DNA from: Flammeovirga sp. SJP92
GTDB taxonomy: Bacteria > Bacteroidota > Bacteroidia > Cytophagales > Flammeovirgaceae
DNA: 64,000 bases
Reading direction: 5' to 3'
Assembly: GCF_001583495.1 (NCBI RefSeq)
Contig: NZ_LQAQ01000112.1
Coordinates: 154,263-218,262 of the forward strand
Of the stretch, positions 1-8,508 are shown one piece after another. Below the pieces are notes generated by a model. That model had not been told where the DNA came from. It searched no databases and saw only the letters and a program-made list of their open reading frames with translations. Both the position numbers and the translations under genes were made by a program. How positions within the stretch are numbered: position 1 is the stretch's first letter; each line of letters opens with the position of its first letter.

Positions 1-2349
1 TATATAAAAGGAGGTTCTGGTGCTCATATTGAATATGCAGGAATACCAAGTTTTGACTGGAGTGAGGGATATATCTGGTATTTAGGTGGACACTCTGGTG
101 CTAGTTGGACAAGGAAAATTAATTCATATTCAACATCAAGTATTGAGTTTGATGCAGTTGACATAAATAAGTGGCCTTTTAGTGTACATAACCCAACAAT
201 TGAAAGAAATGGGCATAGAGGTATTTTCTACTTGTTTAATAGTTTAGATGCACTGGATATAGAAAGAGAATATTATTATGATGCTTCAAATCAAGAAGTA
301 TATTTTAAAGCACCTTCAGGTGAGAATCCTTCGGAAGGGCAATGTGAATATAGAGCTCGTAAATACACTTTTAAGTTAGAGAAAAATTACATCGTTCTTG
401 ACGGGATTGAGACGTTTGGAGGAATAGTACTGACTACTGGCAATCATAACGTTATCAGAAATTCAATCATCCGACATGGTATTCCAATTTTGGATGAATT
501 GGATAATACAGACGCACAAATTGGATCTGGGGCAATTACTGTTGAAGGTCAAAATACATTGATTGAAAAGAACTTGATTGAATATGGAACAGCCAATGGA
601 ATATCAATGTTAGCTTCATGGAAAGGATCAAAGAATACAACAATTAGAAATAACATTGTTAGAAACTTCAATACCATTGGAATTCATGCAGAGCCTATCC
701 GTTCAAATTGTCCAGGAACAGTGATTGAAAATAATACAGTATCTGGAAGTGGAAGAAGTGGAGTATATGTGAGTGGAGGAGAAGCCGTAATTGCTTACAA
801 TAATGTCTTTGATGTTATGAAAATGAATGCCGATGGTGGCGTTTTCTATACAGTAGGTAACGCAGATTATAAAAACTCTGTCATTCATCATAATTGGTTT
901 CACAGTTCAACTGCCGCTCCGCATGCAGGTTATAAAGTGGCAGGGATTTATTTAGATAACCACAGTAAAGGATATGAAGTGTACAATAATGTAGTGTACA
1001 ACGTATCGTGGTCAGGTATTCAAATTAATTGGGACAATTGGGGATTAGACATCTATAATAACTCAATTTATAAAGCATCTGAAGCCATGGGGCGATGGGA
1101 GAATGGCTATACTATGGATGATGTAGTTGTGATTAATAACTATGCAGACATTGCTCCTTGGTACGGTACAGATATCCAAGCAGAAAATATTATTGATCCC
1201 AATTCTCCGTTTGTAGACCCTGCAAATATGAATTTTGAGCCTGCTGAAGGTTCAGTGTTAATAGATGCTGGAAAAGTGATTGCTGATTTTACTGGCGATT
1301 ATGTTGGTGATGCTCCAGATATTGGAGCTTATGAAAAAGGTGGTGAAAAGTGGATTCCTGGTGCAGATTGGGTACCTGTTACAGACCTTCCCAATATAAA
1401 TTCAATTCGAATAGAAAGTGCTCCTCAATCTGTTGAAACAGGTAAAAGTTTTGATATAAAAGTAGGTTATGAATCAACAGCTTCTCATGAAATTATAGCA
1501 GTGACTTATTCACCTTTAGGAGAAGAATTGACAAAGCTTCAACAAAGCGTAAAAGCTGGTAAAGGATCGTTGGTATTCACCATCTCACAAGCATTCAACT
1601 GGACACCAGGTGAAAGTTATAAAGTTGAAGTGGGTATTAAAGAAGCAAGTGCAGGAGAGGGTAATTATTTAGCCCAAGATTCTTTTTCTTTTGAAGTGAC
1701 AGGTGAAGAGGAAACAAAGTTATTCTCATTTCAGAATCAAGGTAGTTTTAATTATATCAGCGCTGCAGATCCAAGTTTGCTGAATTGTGAATCAGAAAAT
1801 GTTGGAGACACCGAGTTATTTGAAATAATAGAAAATACGGATGGTACTTTTTCATTTAAAGGTCACAATGGAATGTATATCAGTTCAGAGAATGGATTGA
1901 AAGCATTGACTTGTCAAAGTACTACAATCGGTGAATTGGAAAAATTCATGATGGAAGATTTTGGTGATGATATTTATGCCATCAAAGGTAATAATGAATT
2001 ATATCTAAGAAATAACATGTTCTGTACAAGTGAAGAAGCTACAGATTGGCAGAAGTTTAAACTAAATGGTTCTGATGATATCGTTTCTTCAAATGATACA
2101 TTTGGAAAAGAAGGAGTAACGGTTTATCCTAATCCAACTGAAGGTGTTTTCCATATCAAGTGGGGACAGCTGACACAGAACTCAAGAATAATTGTGTACA
2201 ATTTAATGGGGCAAGTAGTATTGGATAAAACACTTGCCCAAAGTGAATCGATTTCAACAATCGACCTAAAAGGTCAGAATATTGGTGTTTACCTAATCAA
2301 GTTAATGACTGAGGGTAAAATAACAACTAAGAAAATCAATATAATGTGA
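1..2349 (+). CDS. Secreted right-handed beta-helix protein with T9SS sorting domain (5' end missing)
   Basis: The reading frame is open from base 1, so the true start lies before the window; 782 codons are visible. The first ~370 residues carry repeated short strands rich in N, G, V and I (for example NNTVSGSGRSGVYVSGGEAV), typical of right-handed parallel beta-helix proteins such as polysaccharide lyases or epimerases. A beta-sandwich-like linker follows. Residues ~574-690 look like a fascin/ricin-type beta-trefoil with three similar blocks (SFNYISA, GHNGMYISS, GNNELYLRNN). Residues ~708-782 are a type IX secretion sorting domain starting VYPNPTEGVF, which implies export across the outer membrane. 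A polysaccharide-active role is inferred from fold and secretion; the substrate cannot be read from the visible part. A terminator follows, facing a convergent two-component pair. Confidence 0.85.
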   Translation, partial: YIKGGSGAHIEYAGIPSFDWSEGYIWYLGGHSGASWTRKINSYSTSSIEFDAVDINKWPFSVHNPTIERNGHRGIFYLFNSLDALDIEREYYYDASNQEVYFKAPSGENPSEGQCEYRARKYTFKLEKNYIVLDGIETFGGIVLTTGNHNVIRNSIIRHGIPILDELDNTDAQIGSGAITVEGQNTLIEKNLIEYGTANGISMLASWKGSKNTTIRNNIVRNFNTIGIHAEPIRSNCPGTVIENNTVSGSGRSGVYVSGGEAVIAYNNVFDVMKMNADGGVFYTVGNADYKNSVIHHNWFHSSTAAPHAGYKVAGIYLDNHSKGYEVYNNVVYNVSWSGIQINWDNWGLDIYNNSIYKASEAMGRWENGYTMDDVVVINNYADIAPWYGTDIQAENIIDPNSPFVDPANMNFEPAEGSVLIDAGKVIADFTGDYVGDAPDIGAYEKGGEKWIPGADWVPVTDLPNINSIRIESAPQSVETGKSFDIKVGYESTASHEIIAVTYSPLGEELTKLQQSVKAGKGSLVFTISQAFNWTPGESYKVEVGIKEASAGEGNYLAQDSFSFEVTGEEETKLFSFQNQGSFNYISAADPSLLNCESENVGDTELFEIIENTDGTFSFKGHNGMYISSENGLKALTCQSTTIGELEKFMMEDFGDDIYAIKGNNELYLRNNMFCTSEEATDWQKFKLNGSDDIVSSNDTFGKEGVTVYPNPTEGVFHIKWGQLTQNSRIIVYNLMGQVVLDKTLAQSESISTIDLKGQNIGVYLIKLMTEGKITTKKINIM

Positions 2350-2382
2350 TGTAATAGTTAAGTAGCTTACCGATTTAAAAGC

Positions 2383-2430
2383 AAAGCAGTATTTTCAAGG
2401 TATTATTCTTGAAGTACTGCTTTTTTGTTT
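2383..2430. terminator. Bidirectional rho-independent terminator between convergent genes
   Basis: The stem AGCAGTATTTTCAAG pairs with CTTGAAGTACTGCT across an 8-base loop and is followed by TTTTTTG on the plus strand; A residues on the 5' side could serve the minus strand. It lies between the beta-helix gene and the convergent response regulator. Confidence 0.75.
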
Positions 2431-2445
2431 TACTAAAGATCTGGT

Positions 2446-2868
2446 TTAAGCATCAAACCTGAAACCATAATGAGTGGCTAATACAGTTTTGATTTTTGTT
2501 TTGTCCAAAGTCTTATTGATAAGTTCTGTTACGCATCTATAAGAATCCGCTTTCATTTTATCCAAAGGGTTAACTGATGTGGTCAATACAACAATTTTGG
2601 TATCCTTGAATTTTTCATCAAAATCATTTAATAAATATTTATCCAAAAACTCCCATCCATTGATTCTTGGCATATTGAGATCAAGAAAAATGAGGTTGGG
2701 GATATGAATGGTAGAAAGGGGTTTTGAAAGATATTCCAAAGCTTCTTCTGCATCTTCACAAAAGACGGGGTGATGAACAATATCCATGGCCTTGATGATT
2801 GTTGCATTAAAAAAATTTGTTGCCTCATCGTCATCAATGCACATAATGCAATCTAATTTATTTTTCAT
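2446..2868 (-). CDS. Single-domain response regulator (Rcp1/CheY-like receiver)
   Basis: This 140-residue receiver domain has no output domain. The acidic pocket IDDDEA lies at residues 11-16, the phospho-acceptor aspartate is D63 in IFLDLNMP, the switch Thr/Ser lie in LTTS (95-98), and the conserved lysine is K119. The start codon overlaps the stop of the upstream histidine kinase by ATGA, so the two are translationally coupled and very probably partners. Stand-alone receivers like this usually act by protein contact or in a phosphorelay rather than on DNA. The lysine context is NKT rather than the usual KP, a mild deviation. Confidence 0.93.
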   Translation of the reverse strand: MKNKLDCIMCIDDDEATNFFNATIIKAMDIVHHPVFCEDAEEALEYLSKPLSTIHIPNLIFLDLNMPRINGWEFLDKYLLNDFDEKFKDTKIVVLTTSVNPLDKMKADSYRCVTELINKTLDKTKIKTVLATHYGFRFDA

Positions 2869-4013
2869 TTTAATTTCTTACAAAGCGTAAAACAAAACTT
2901 AGTGCCTTCGGGATTGTTTTTCTCCACCCATATTTGTCCTTCATGCAGGTCAATTACTTTTTTACAGATCGATAGACCAATTCCAGAACCGTCAAATTCA
3001 TTTTTCTTATGTAATCGTTGAAATACATGGAAAACCTTTTCATAATATTGTTCATCAATGCCAATACCATTATCACTTACTTCAAACTTCCACTTTTGGG
3101 GTTCTTCAATACACACAACCTCTACTTTTGGAGTTCTTTCAGGATGTTTGTATTTGATAGCATTACTTATCAGGTTTTGAAACAAAACTTTCAACTCAGA
3201 TTCATAACCTTTTACTGTAGGAAGGTCATTGACTATTATTTCAGCCTTCTCATTCATTATTGTTCCTGCTAGATTCTCTAGCACACCATCTACGATTGTT
3301 TTGGTATCCACTTTATCCAATTCAAGTTGTTTCCCTATGATATTATAATCAATCATGCCTTTAAGAAGCACTTTCATTCTCTTAGTCGCAGTTTCTATAT
3401 AATCAAGATATTTTATTGATGTTGCATTGGATTCGTCATTTTGGAGTTCTTCTTGTAGCAACATTGAAAAACTTTGTATAGTGTTAAGAGGCTCACTTAA
3501 ATCATGTGAAGTAACGTAACCCATTTGCTCTAGTTCATAGTTTTTCTGGGCAATTTTCTCCATAGAATCTTCTAATTTCTTAGCGTAGTTTCTACTTTCA
3601 GTAATGTCATGCACACTGCCAATAAGCATTTTACACTTTCCGAAGTGATCAAAGATAGGAGCAATTCTTACCTCTCCAATTTTAGTGCCTGTGGGATAAG
3701 GAGTAATTTCTTCCCAACTTACACTTGCTTTTGTTGCAATTGCAGTTTCATATTTTCCTAAAACCATTGATAAAGAAGGTTCTGGAATTACATCCTTTAC
3801 ATTTAGACCTACCACTTGCTCACGTTTTAAACCTGTGGCGTTCAAGAAACTTTGATTGACAGAACTAAAGATGTAATCTCCTGAATTATCAACATTTAGA
3901 GCAAAAATCACATCTCCAACGGTATCATAAATAAGAGATAGTATTTGATCTTTCTCTTTTAAAATTTGGTTATAGGAATCTTTTCTGAATCCTTCCGAAT
4001 AATTAGTAGACAT
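2865..4013 (-). CDS. PAS-domain sensor histidine kinase
   Basis: This 382-residue kinase has no membrane segment, so it is probably cytoplasmic. A PAS domain spans residues ~20-142 and ends in the PAC-like IGSVHDITE. A coiled linker leads to HisKA, with phospho-acceptor H170 in YVTSHDLSEPL. The ATPase domain shows an N box at 280-287 (NLISNAIKYKHP), a G1 box at 313-319 (SDNGIGID) and a G2 box at 342-348 (GSGIGLS). It is the first gene of a two-gene unit and its stop overlaps the start of the response regulator, which marks the regulator as its likely target. The ligand or signal of the PAS domain is unknown. Confidence 0.95.
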   Translation of the reverse strand: MSTNYSEGFRKDSYNQILKEKDQILSLIYDTVGDVIFALNVDNSGDYIFSSVNQSFLNATGLKREQVVGLNVKDVIPEPSLSMVLGKYETAIATKASVSWEEITPYPTGTKIGEVRIAPIFDHFGKCKMLIGSVHDITESRNYAKKLEDSMEKIAQKNYELEQMGYVTSHDLSEPLNTIQSFSMLLQEELQNDESNATSIKYLDYIETATKRMKVLLKGMIDYNIIGKQLELDKVDTKTIVDGVLENLAGTIMNEKAEIIVNDLPTVKGYESELKVLFQNLISNAIKYKHPERTPKVEVVCIEEPQKWKFEVSDNGIGIDEQYYEKVFHVFQRLHKKNEFDGSGIGLSICKKVIDLHEGQIWVEKNNPEGTKFCFTLCKKLK

Positions 4014-4382
4014 AGTGTATTAATAATAATAGTAGTCGGTTCCATTAGGAACAAAATAGTTAGTGATTTTATGGACAGAAAGCAGTTTTGGGTTGACTTG
4101 TTGTGTCAATCATAATTTTCACAATAATAATTTAATAAATGATTGTGAGAAGTAAAAGAGAATTGCAAAATGATCCTATAATAATGAAATTCGACGTTCT
4201 CACTTAAAACCATTCGGTAAATTATTTATACATATCAAAGATATAAACTATAGACGTTCCAATAATGTTTTATTTTTGGGTGAAGAAGAATAGGGATAAA
4301 TCTTTGAATTAATTTATATTTGAGGCAAATAGATAAAAACCTAACAAAGTAAATTATTTTAATAATACAAAAAACTAATATA
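4014..4382. other. Intergenic region between divergent genes
   Basis: These 369 bp separate the divergently transcribed kinase operon and the prolyl oligopeptidase gene. It must hold both promoters. It is very AT-rich and I see no coding potential or clear operator in it. Confidence 0.5.
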
Positions 4383-6566
4383 ATGAACTTCAATAAAAGC
4401 AATCACTATTGTTTGTACACTATTATCTTTCTCTTTTTCAGTCATTTGGCAGTATTTGCACAGAAGGAATACAAGTATCCTCTTGCTCCTAAAGGAGATT
4501 TTACGGATGTGTATTTTGATACAACAATCACTGACCCTTATCAGTGGATGGAGAACCCTAGTGATCTGAGGTTGAATGTATGGTTGGAACAACAAGGGAA
4601 ATTGACCAAGAAAGAGGAAAATAGCCATACTCGAAGTGCCACATTGAAAGAACAAATTGCAAGTTTGTATGTCGATGTGAAACAAAAAAGAATGAAGAGT
4701 TATGTAGAAAGAGAGCGGAAACTAAAGAGTAAATATGAATTTAAAAATGTATTCAAAAATGTGAGCCGTACGCCAGATATTAGTTACAGATTAAGAGGAA
4801 AAGGTAACTTTAAAACTTTAGTTAAGGTAAAAGACTTTCAAAAAAACAAAGGTGATAATGTTGTAATATTGAGAAAAGTAGTCAATGATGAAGAAGGATT
4901 GGTGGCAATTATTATGTCTCATAACGGAAGTGATTGGAGAGAAGCCTATTTCTTTGATTTGAAAACTGGAGAGCGATTGGAAGATCATCTAAAGTATCTG
5001 AGAACATCAAGTGAGATTATATGGAATGGTAGAAACGTATATTATGACCGGTACAAGCAACCTGAAGAAGGAAAAGAACTTTTAAATAAGGCCGTTGGCC
5101 AAGAACTCTTTTACCACAAGCTAGGAACTGATCAGACGGAAGATAAAAGTCTTTATAAACACATTGATGTTACAGGAACAAGTCACTTCTATTATAAAAA
5201 AATGGGAGACAAAATCTTCTTTCAACATTATTATAAACACAAAGACAAGTTTTTAAAAGCACTTTCTTATGCAAATAATGATCCTGAGTCTTTCTACCTC
5301 AAGGATTTCATTATATACCCGAATGATAAAAAGATCTCCCTTACTGTAAAAGATGTCTTTGGAGATACAGTGTTAATTCAGACCAATTGGAATGCACCCA
5401 ATGGGAAAGTATTAGGCGCTAATCTTAAAGAACGTAATAAGCTTTTTGAAATTATTCCAGAATATGATGTATTGCTCAGAGGAGTTTATCGATTGGGTAA
5501 AGATAAAATAGCTAATATTTATAGAAAAGAAGGAAGCTTCTTGGTACTTGTTTTTGATTTAGAAGGGAAAGTATTAAAGAAAATTGATATTGAAGAAGGA
5601 AAGAAAATAAGTTATTTAGGGGAAAAAAATGAGAATGCAAAGTTTACAGAATTTTGTATTTCTTCATTCTATCATCCTGATTTATGGTATCAGATTAATT
5701 TGGGAGACCTATCTGTAAAACCAAGCAAAACAATTTCTGTTCCTTATGACCCTGATATGTTGGAAACTAGATATGTAAAGTATAAATCCAAAGACGGCAC
5801 AGAGGTTCCAATGTATATTACATGTAAAAAAGGACTGAAATTGAATGGTAAAAATCCTACAATCATTTATGGTTATGGTGGTTATGGTCATACGGTTGAA
5901 CCTTCTTTTGATGAAGCGAAAGCATTATGGTTGTTGCATGGTGGAGTCTTAGCAATTCCAAATATCAGGGGAGGTGGAGCCGTTGGTGGTAAATGGGCGA
6001 AGGAAGGAAGAAGATTAAATAAACAAAATGCTATTGATGATTTTATTAGTGCGGCCGAATACTTAATTGATCAAAAATATACTAACAGTAAAAGATTAGG
6101 TATTAATGGAGGCTCACATGGAGGTTTATTGGTAGGGGCAACAATTACACAAAGACCTGAGCTTTTCCATGCCGCAATTATTGATGCTGGTGCATTAGAT
6201 ATGCTTCGTTTTGAAAAATTTACAGTGGGTTCAGTGAGTACCAATTTAAATGAATTTGGCAGTGTGTCCGATTCTTTAGACTTTAAGAATTTGGTCTCTT
6301 ATTCTCCACTGCACAATGTTAAAGAAGGAGTGAAGTATCCTAATGTTTTATTAATCACAGGAGATCATGATGATAGAGTTCCTCCCTTACATTCTTTTAA
6401 ATTTTTAGCAACATTGCAGGAAAAAGGTGATCCTACATCCAAATACTTACTTTATTTGACTGAAGGAGCAGGGCATGGAGGTGCACTTAATGTGCAATCA
6501 TGGATTGATCAATTACTTTTTAAGTATTATTTCTTTTTTGATCAACTGGAACTGAATTTTTATTAA
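4383..6566 (+). CDS. Secreted prolyl oligopeptidase (peptidase family S9A)
   Basis: This 727-residue serine peptidase cleaves after proline in short peptides. A signal peptide ends near residue 26 (SHLAVFAQ), placing it in the periplasm or outside. The N-terminal region has the family motif DPYQWMENPS. The central part is a degenerate beta-propeller and the C-terminal part an alpha/beta hydrolase. The catalytic triad can be placed at S578 (GGSHGG), D663 (GDHDDRVPP) and H698 (GAGHGG), in the order and spacing of S9A enzymes. The length fits the family once the signal peptide is removed. It is transcribed alone and followed by a strong hairpin terminator. Bacteroidota often export such enzymes for peptide scavenging. 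Confidence 0.96.
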   Translation: MNFNKSNHYCLYTIIFLFFSHLAVFAQKEYKYPLAPKGDFTDVYFDTTITDPYQWMENPSDLRLNVWLEQQGKLTKKEENSHTRSATLKEQIASLYVDVKQKRMKSYVERERKLKSKYEFKNVFKNVSRTPDISYRLRGKGNFKTLVKVKDFQKNKGDNVVILRKVVNDEEGLVAIIMSHNGSDWREAYFFDLKTGERLEDHLKYLRTSSEIIWNGRNVYYDRYKQPEEGKELLNKAVGQELFYHKLGTDQTEDKSLYKHIDVTGTSHFYYKKMGDKIFFQHYYKHKDKFLKALSYANNDPESFYLKDFIIYPNDKKISLTVKDVFGDTVLIQTNWNAPNGKVLGANLKERNKLFEIIPEYDVLLRGVYRLGKDKIANIYRKEGSFLVLVFDLEGKVLKKIDIEEGKKISYLGEKNENAKFTEFCISSFYHPDLWYQINLGDLSVKPSKTISVPYDPDMLETRYVKYKSKDGTEVPMYITCKKGLKLNGKNPTIIYGYGGYGHTVEPSFDEAKALWLLHGGVLAIPNIRGGGAVGGKWAKEGRRLNKQNAIDDFISAAEYLIDQKYTNSKRLGINGGSHGGLLVGATITQRPELFHAAIIDAGALDMLRFEKFTVGSVSTNLNEFGSVSDSLDFKNLVSYSPLHNVKEGVKYPNVLLITGDHDDRVPPLHSFKFLATLQEKGDPTSKYLLYLTEGAGHGGALNVQSWIDQLLFKYYFFFDQLELNFY

Positions 6567-6570
6567 GCAA

Positions 6571-6591
6571 GATATTTCAAACATGCTCTAA
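6571..6591 (-). repeat. 21-bp dispersed motif, copy 1
   Basis: Read on the minus strand this contains AGAGCATGTTTGAAATATC. Two near-identical copies lie at 29616-29636 and 39754-39774, all intergenic. The flanking bases are not shared. The motif resembles a solitary insertion-sequence end, but no transposase is near. Confidence 0.5.
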
Positions 6592-6601
6592 GTACCAAGC
6601 C

Positions 6602-6661
6602 AAAATTATCTCCATCATAAACCCATGCATTAATTCTTGGGTTTACGATGGAGATAATTTT
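6602..6661. terminator. Long hairpin terminator after the prolyl oligopeptidase
   Basis: A ~24-bp near-perfect inverted repeat (AAAATTATCTCCATCATAAA and its complement) surrounds a short loop. The A-rich and T-rich ends make it usable in both directions. It separates the peptidase gene from the dead SUKH gene on the other strand. Confidence 0.8.
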
Positions 6662-6669
6662 GTATGGAT

Positions 6670-7068
6670 TTAATAGACTTTTTCGGAATCTTCATCAATG
6701 AGTTGTAGTAGTTCTAAAATTGTATTGCAAACAAAATCTTTAGTGTAGTGATTATTGAATATTCCCTTTTTGTCTTTTATATACCCGAAATGATGACTCG
6801 AAATTAGATAATCGCAAATCGGAATAAAGTCTTTTGAGTTCTGATGAGATTCATACTCCTCTTTTATTCTTTAGATTGGAAATAAAGAAAACATATTAGG
6901 AGTCCAATCCAAATTACGAAATCCATTGATATGATTATAGAAAGTTTTGAAATCTTCAGGAAAATCAAAGTTGACTTCTTTTTCAACAGTATTAATTTCT
7001 TCAATAGTAACTCCTGGATTTAAAGAGATGACTTTGTTCTACCAATATTTTATGGTTTGTTTAATCAT
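6670..7068 (-). pseudogene. Degraded SMI1/KNR4 (SUKH) family gene
   Basis: Reading the minus strand from the ATG at 7068 gives one frame of 132 codons ending at TAA 6672-6670, but with two internal stops: TAG at codon 10 (7041-7039) and TAA at codon 66 (6873-6871). The readable peptide contains EKEVNFDFPEDFKTFYNHIN followed by GFRNLDW, the acidic-then-LP/FP pattern and asparagine-glycine turn typical of SMI1/KNR4 (SUKH) proteins, and later EEYESHQNSKDFIPICDYL. SUKH proteins are often toxin-immunity proteins. The frame is kept throughout with no frameshift, so the gene seems recently inactivated. No toxin gene adjoins it. Stop-codon suppression or sequencing error are less likely alternatives. 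Confidence 0.7.
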
Positions 7069-7168
7069 ATTTTTTTTTCAATGACATATAGGTTAGCCAT
7101 TTATCAATGTTCTGTAAGTTGAGTAGGGGAACTGCAAGGGCAGACTAGAATGAACTATTATGGAAAAA

Positions 7169-7732
7169 TTATTCAGGGAGCCTATTTTTCACCAATGCTA
7201 TTTGCCCCATATGATTGGCTGAATGTTCCATTACATGAAACCATACCCAATGATTATTGATACCTTCATCTACATTTTCTGCAAACCAAGCATCATCTTT
7301 TGTTTTAAGACCTTTGAGTGTTTCTTTTCTCACTTGATCCCAAAGATCTAGATAATACTTAATCGGTTTGCCTTTTAATTCCTTTCTGCTTTTTTCGCCT
7401 AAACTACTCGCAACACTCCAAAATTCTTCTTCTTTTTCAGTCCAAGTTCGTCCTTTTAATGTCTCTACTTGATAATAGGATTCAGTAGCCACCAAATGCA
7501 TAATTAAGGCTCCAATACTGTTTGCTTTTTTGTCAAACATAAAATCTGTTTCCGCCTGATCTAAATCAGCTGTCATTTCGGTGATCCTGCCTTTCAAGTC
7601 TTCCAGCATATCCACCATTATTCCAATTTGGGTTGAATATCCTTTTTCTGGTTTGATTTCGTATTGTGCATGAACGAATGAAAATGAAAAACATAGAAGT
7701 AGTAGTGCGAAGAATTTCTTTTTTAATCTCAT
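7169..7732 (-). CDS. Exported DinB-like four-helix protein
   Basis: This 187-residue protein has a clear signal peptide (cleavage near residue 22, SFVHA-QY). The mature part matches the DinB/YfiT-type helical bundle: a helix-borne H79 in LIMHLVATE and a late HxxxH pair, H170 and H174, in VMEHSANHMGQI. These three histidines form the usual metal site. Members include thiol-dependent transferases and many proteins of unknown activity. An exported form is less common than a cytoplasmic one. It stands alone with no operon partner, so function is open beyond a metal-binding bundle. Confidence 0.85.
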   Translation of the reverse strand: MRLKKKFFALLLLCFSFSFVHAQYEIKPEKGYSTQIGIMVDMLEDLKGRITEMTADLDQAETDFMFDKKANSIGALIMHLVATESYYQVETLKGRTWTEKEEEFWSVASSLGEKSRKELKGKPIKYYLDLWDQVRKETLKGLKTKDDAWFAENVDEGINNHWVWFHVMEHSANHMGQIALVKNRLPE

Positions 7733-7968
7733 TTTATTTATGATTTGGGGTGTGTGAAGAGAAGATAATTTAATAGTAGCTAGAGGCTGTTATTTGCCCA
7801 ACTATTATGGTAAATACATTTGATGTAAATAATAGGTCATCAGAAAATTCTTGAATATTAATAAAAACAATCTAAAGATAATTTAATCTTTTAGAGGGTC
7901 CAAGCTCCTTTTTTGTCATGTTAAATCATTAATTACCAGTCTTTACAGGTTCAAAGGAAAATATTTAG

Positions 7969-8357
7969 TACACTGTAAACTAAGTTTTCGTTATTTATAG
8001 TATTTAGAAATCAGGAGATTTCTCATGATCTGAAGGACACGAATGATGCTAACGCTTAACATTCCCGCCATTGAGCTTTCTACCATTATAGTTTGGCAGT
8101 ACTCCCCCTGGCATTGAAGGGAAAAGTGTTAAGAATTTCATGAATTGAGCCGTTAAAAATGATTTTCTTGTTTGAGCAAAGCGAGTTTAAAATCATTGAG
8201 GCGAGTGGAATGAAATTTAGCTTTTGACTTCTAAGCCTAGATTTTTTTCTTCGTTTTTCATCAATGGAAAAATGAAGAAGAAGGAAGCTTGAAAGTAGGA
8301 CATAAAAGCCTGTAGAATAATTGACTGAAAGTTCACGGTAATCTAGTTTACAATGTA
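7969..8357. mobile_element. MITE-like structured repeat, full copy A
   Basis: This 389-bp noncoding element has imperfect 14-bp terminal inverted repeats (TACACTGTAAACTA at 7969-7982 and TAGTTTACAATGTA at 8344-8357, one mismatch). It is flanked by a 5-bp direct repeat TTTAG (7964-7968 and 8358-8362), which fits a target-site duplication. Inside are several hairpins: AGAAATC/GATTTCT, CGAATG/CATTCC, CTACC/GGCAG, and AATGATTTT/AAAATCATT. A second long copy lies at ~21724-22080 and partial copies at ~36676, ~41721, 50422 and 57235. It holds no convincing gene, so a non-autonomous element moved by a transposase encoded elsewhere is the simplest reading. Confidence 0.65.
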
Positions 8358-8464
8358 TTTAGTTTATCGCTATATTGAGCTAACAACACCTTAAAAACTA
8401 GCAGTTTACCAAAATGTGCACATCGGATGCCAAAATGTTTAAGTGAAATGGATCCATTGCTAGC

Positions 8465-8480
8465 GACCTTTGTAAGGTAA
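8465..8480. promoter_or_regulatory. Candidate operator ACCTT-TGT-AAGGT, copy 1
   Basis: A perfect 5+5 inverted repeat ACCTTTGTAAGGT lies ~30 bp before the SDR start. The same 16 bases (GACCTTTGTAAGGTAA) occur at 27706-27721, about 35 bp before the SRPBCC gene. The same position in front of two redox/stress-type genes suggests a shared regulator. This is inference from two copies. Confidence 0.45.
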
Positions 8481-8508
8481 TATTTGTATTCACTAAATAG
8501 TAATTATC

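Noticed and set aside
4359..4685. Minus-strand frame over the prolyl oligopeptidase start
   Set aside because: It is antisense to a strongly supported gene with a signal peptide and shows no family similarity.
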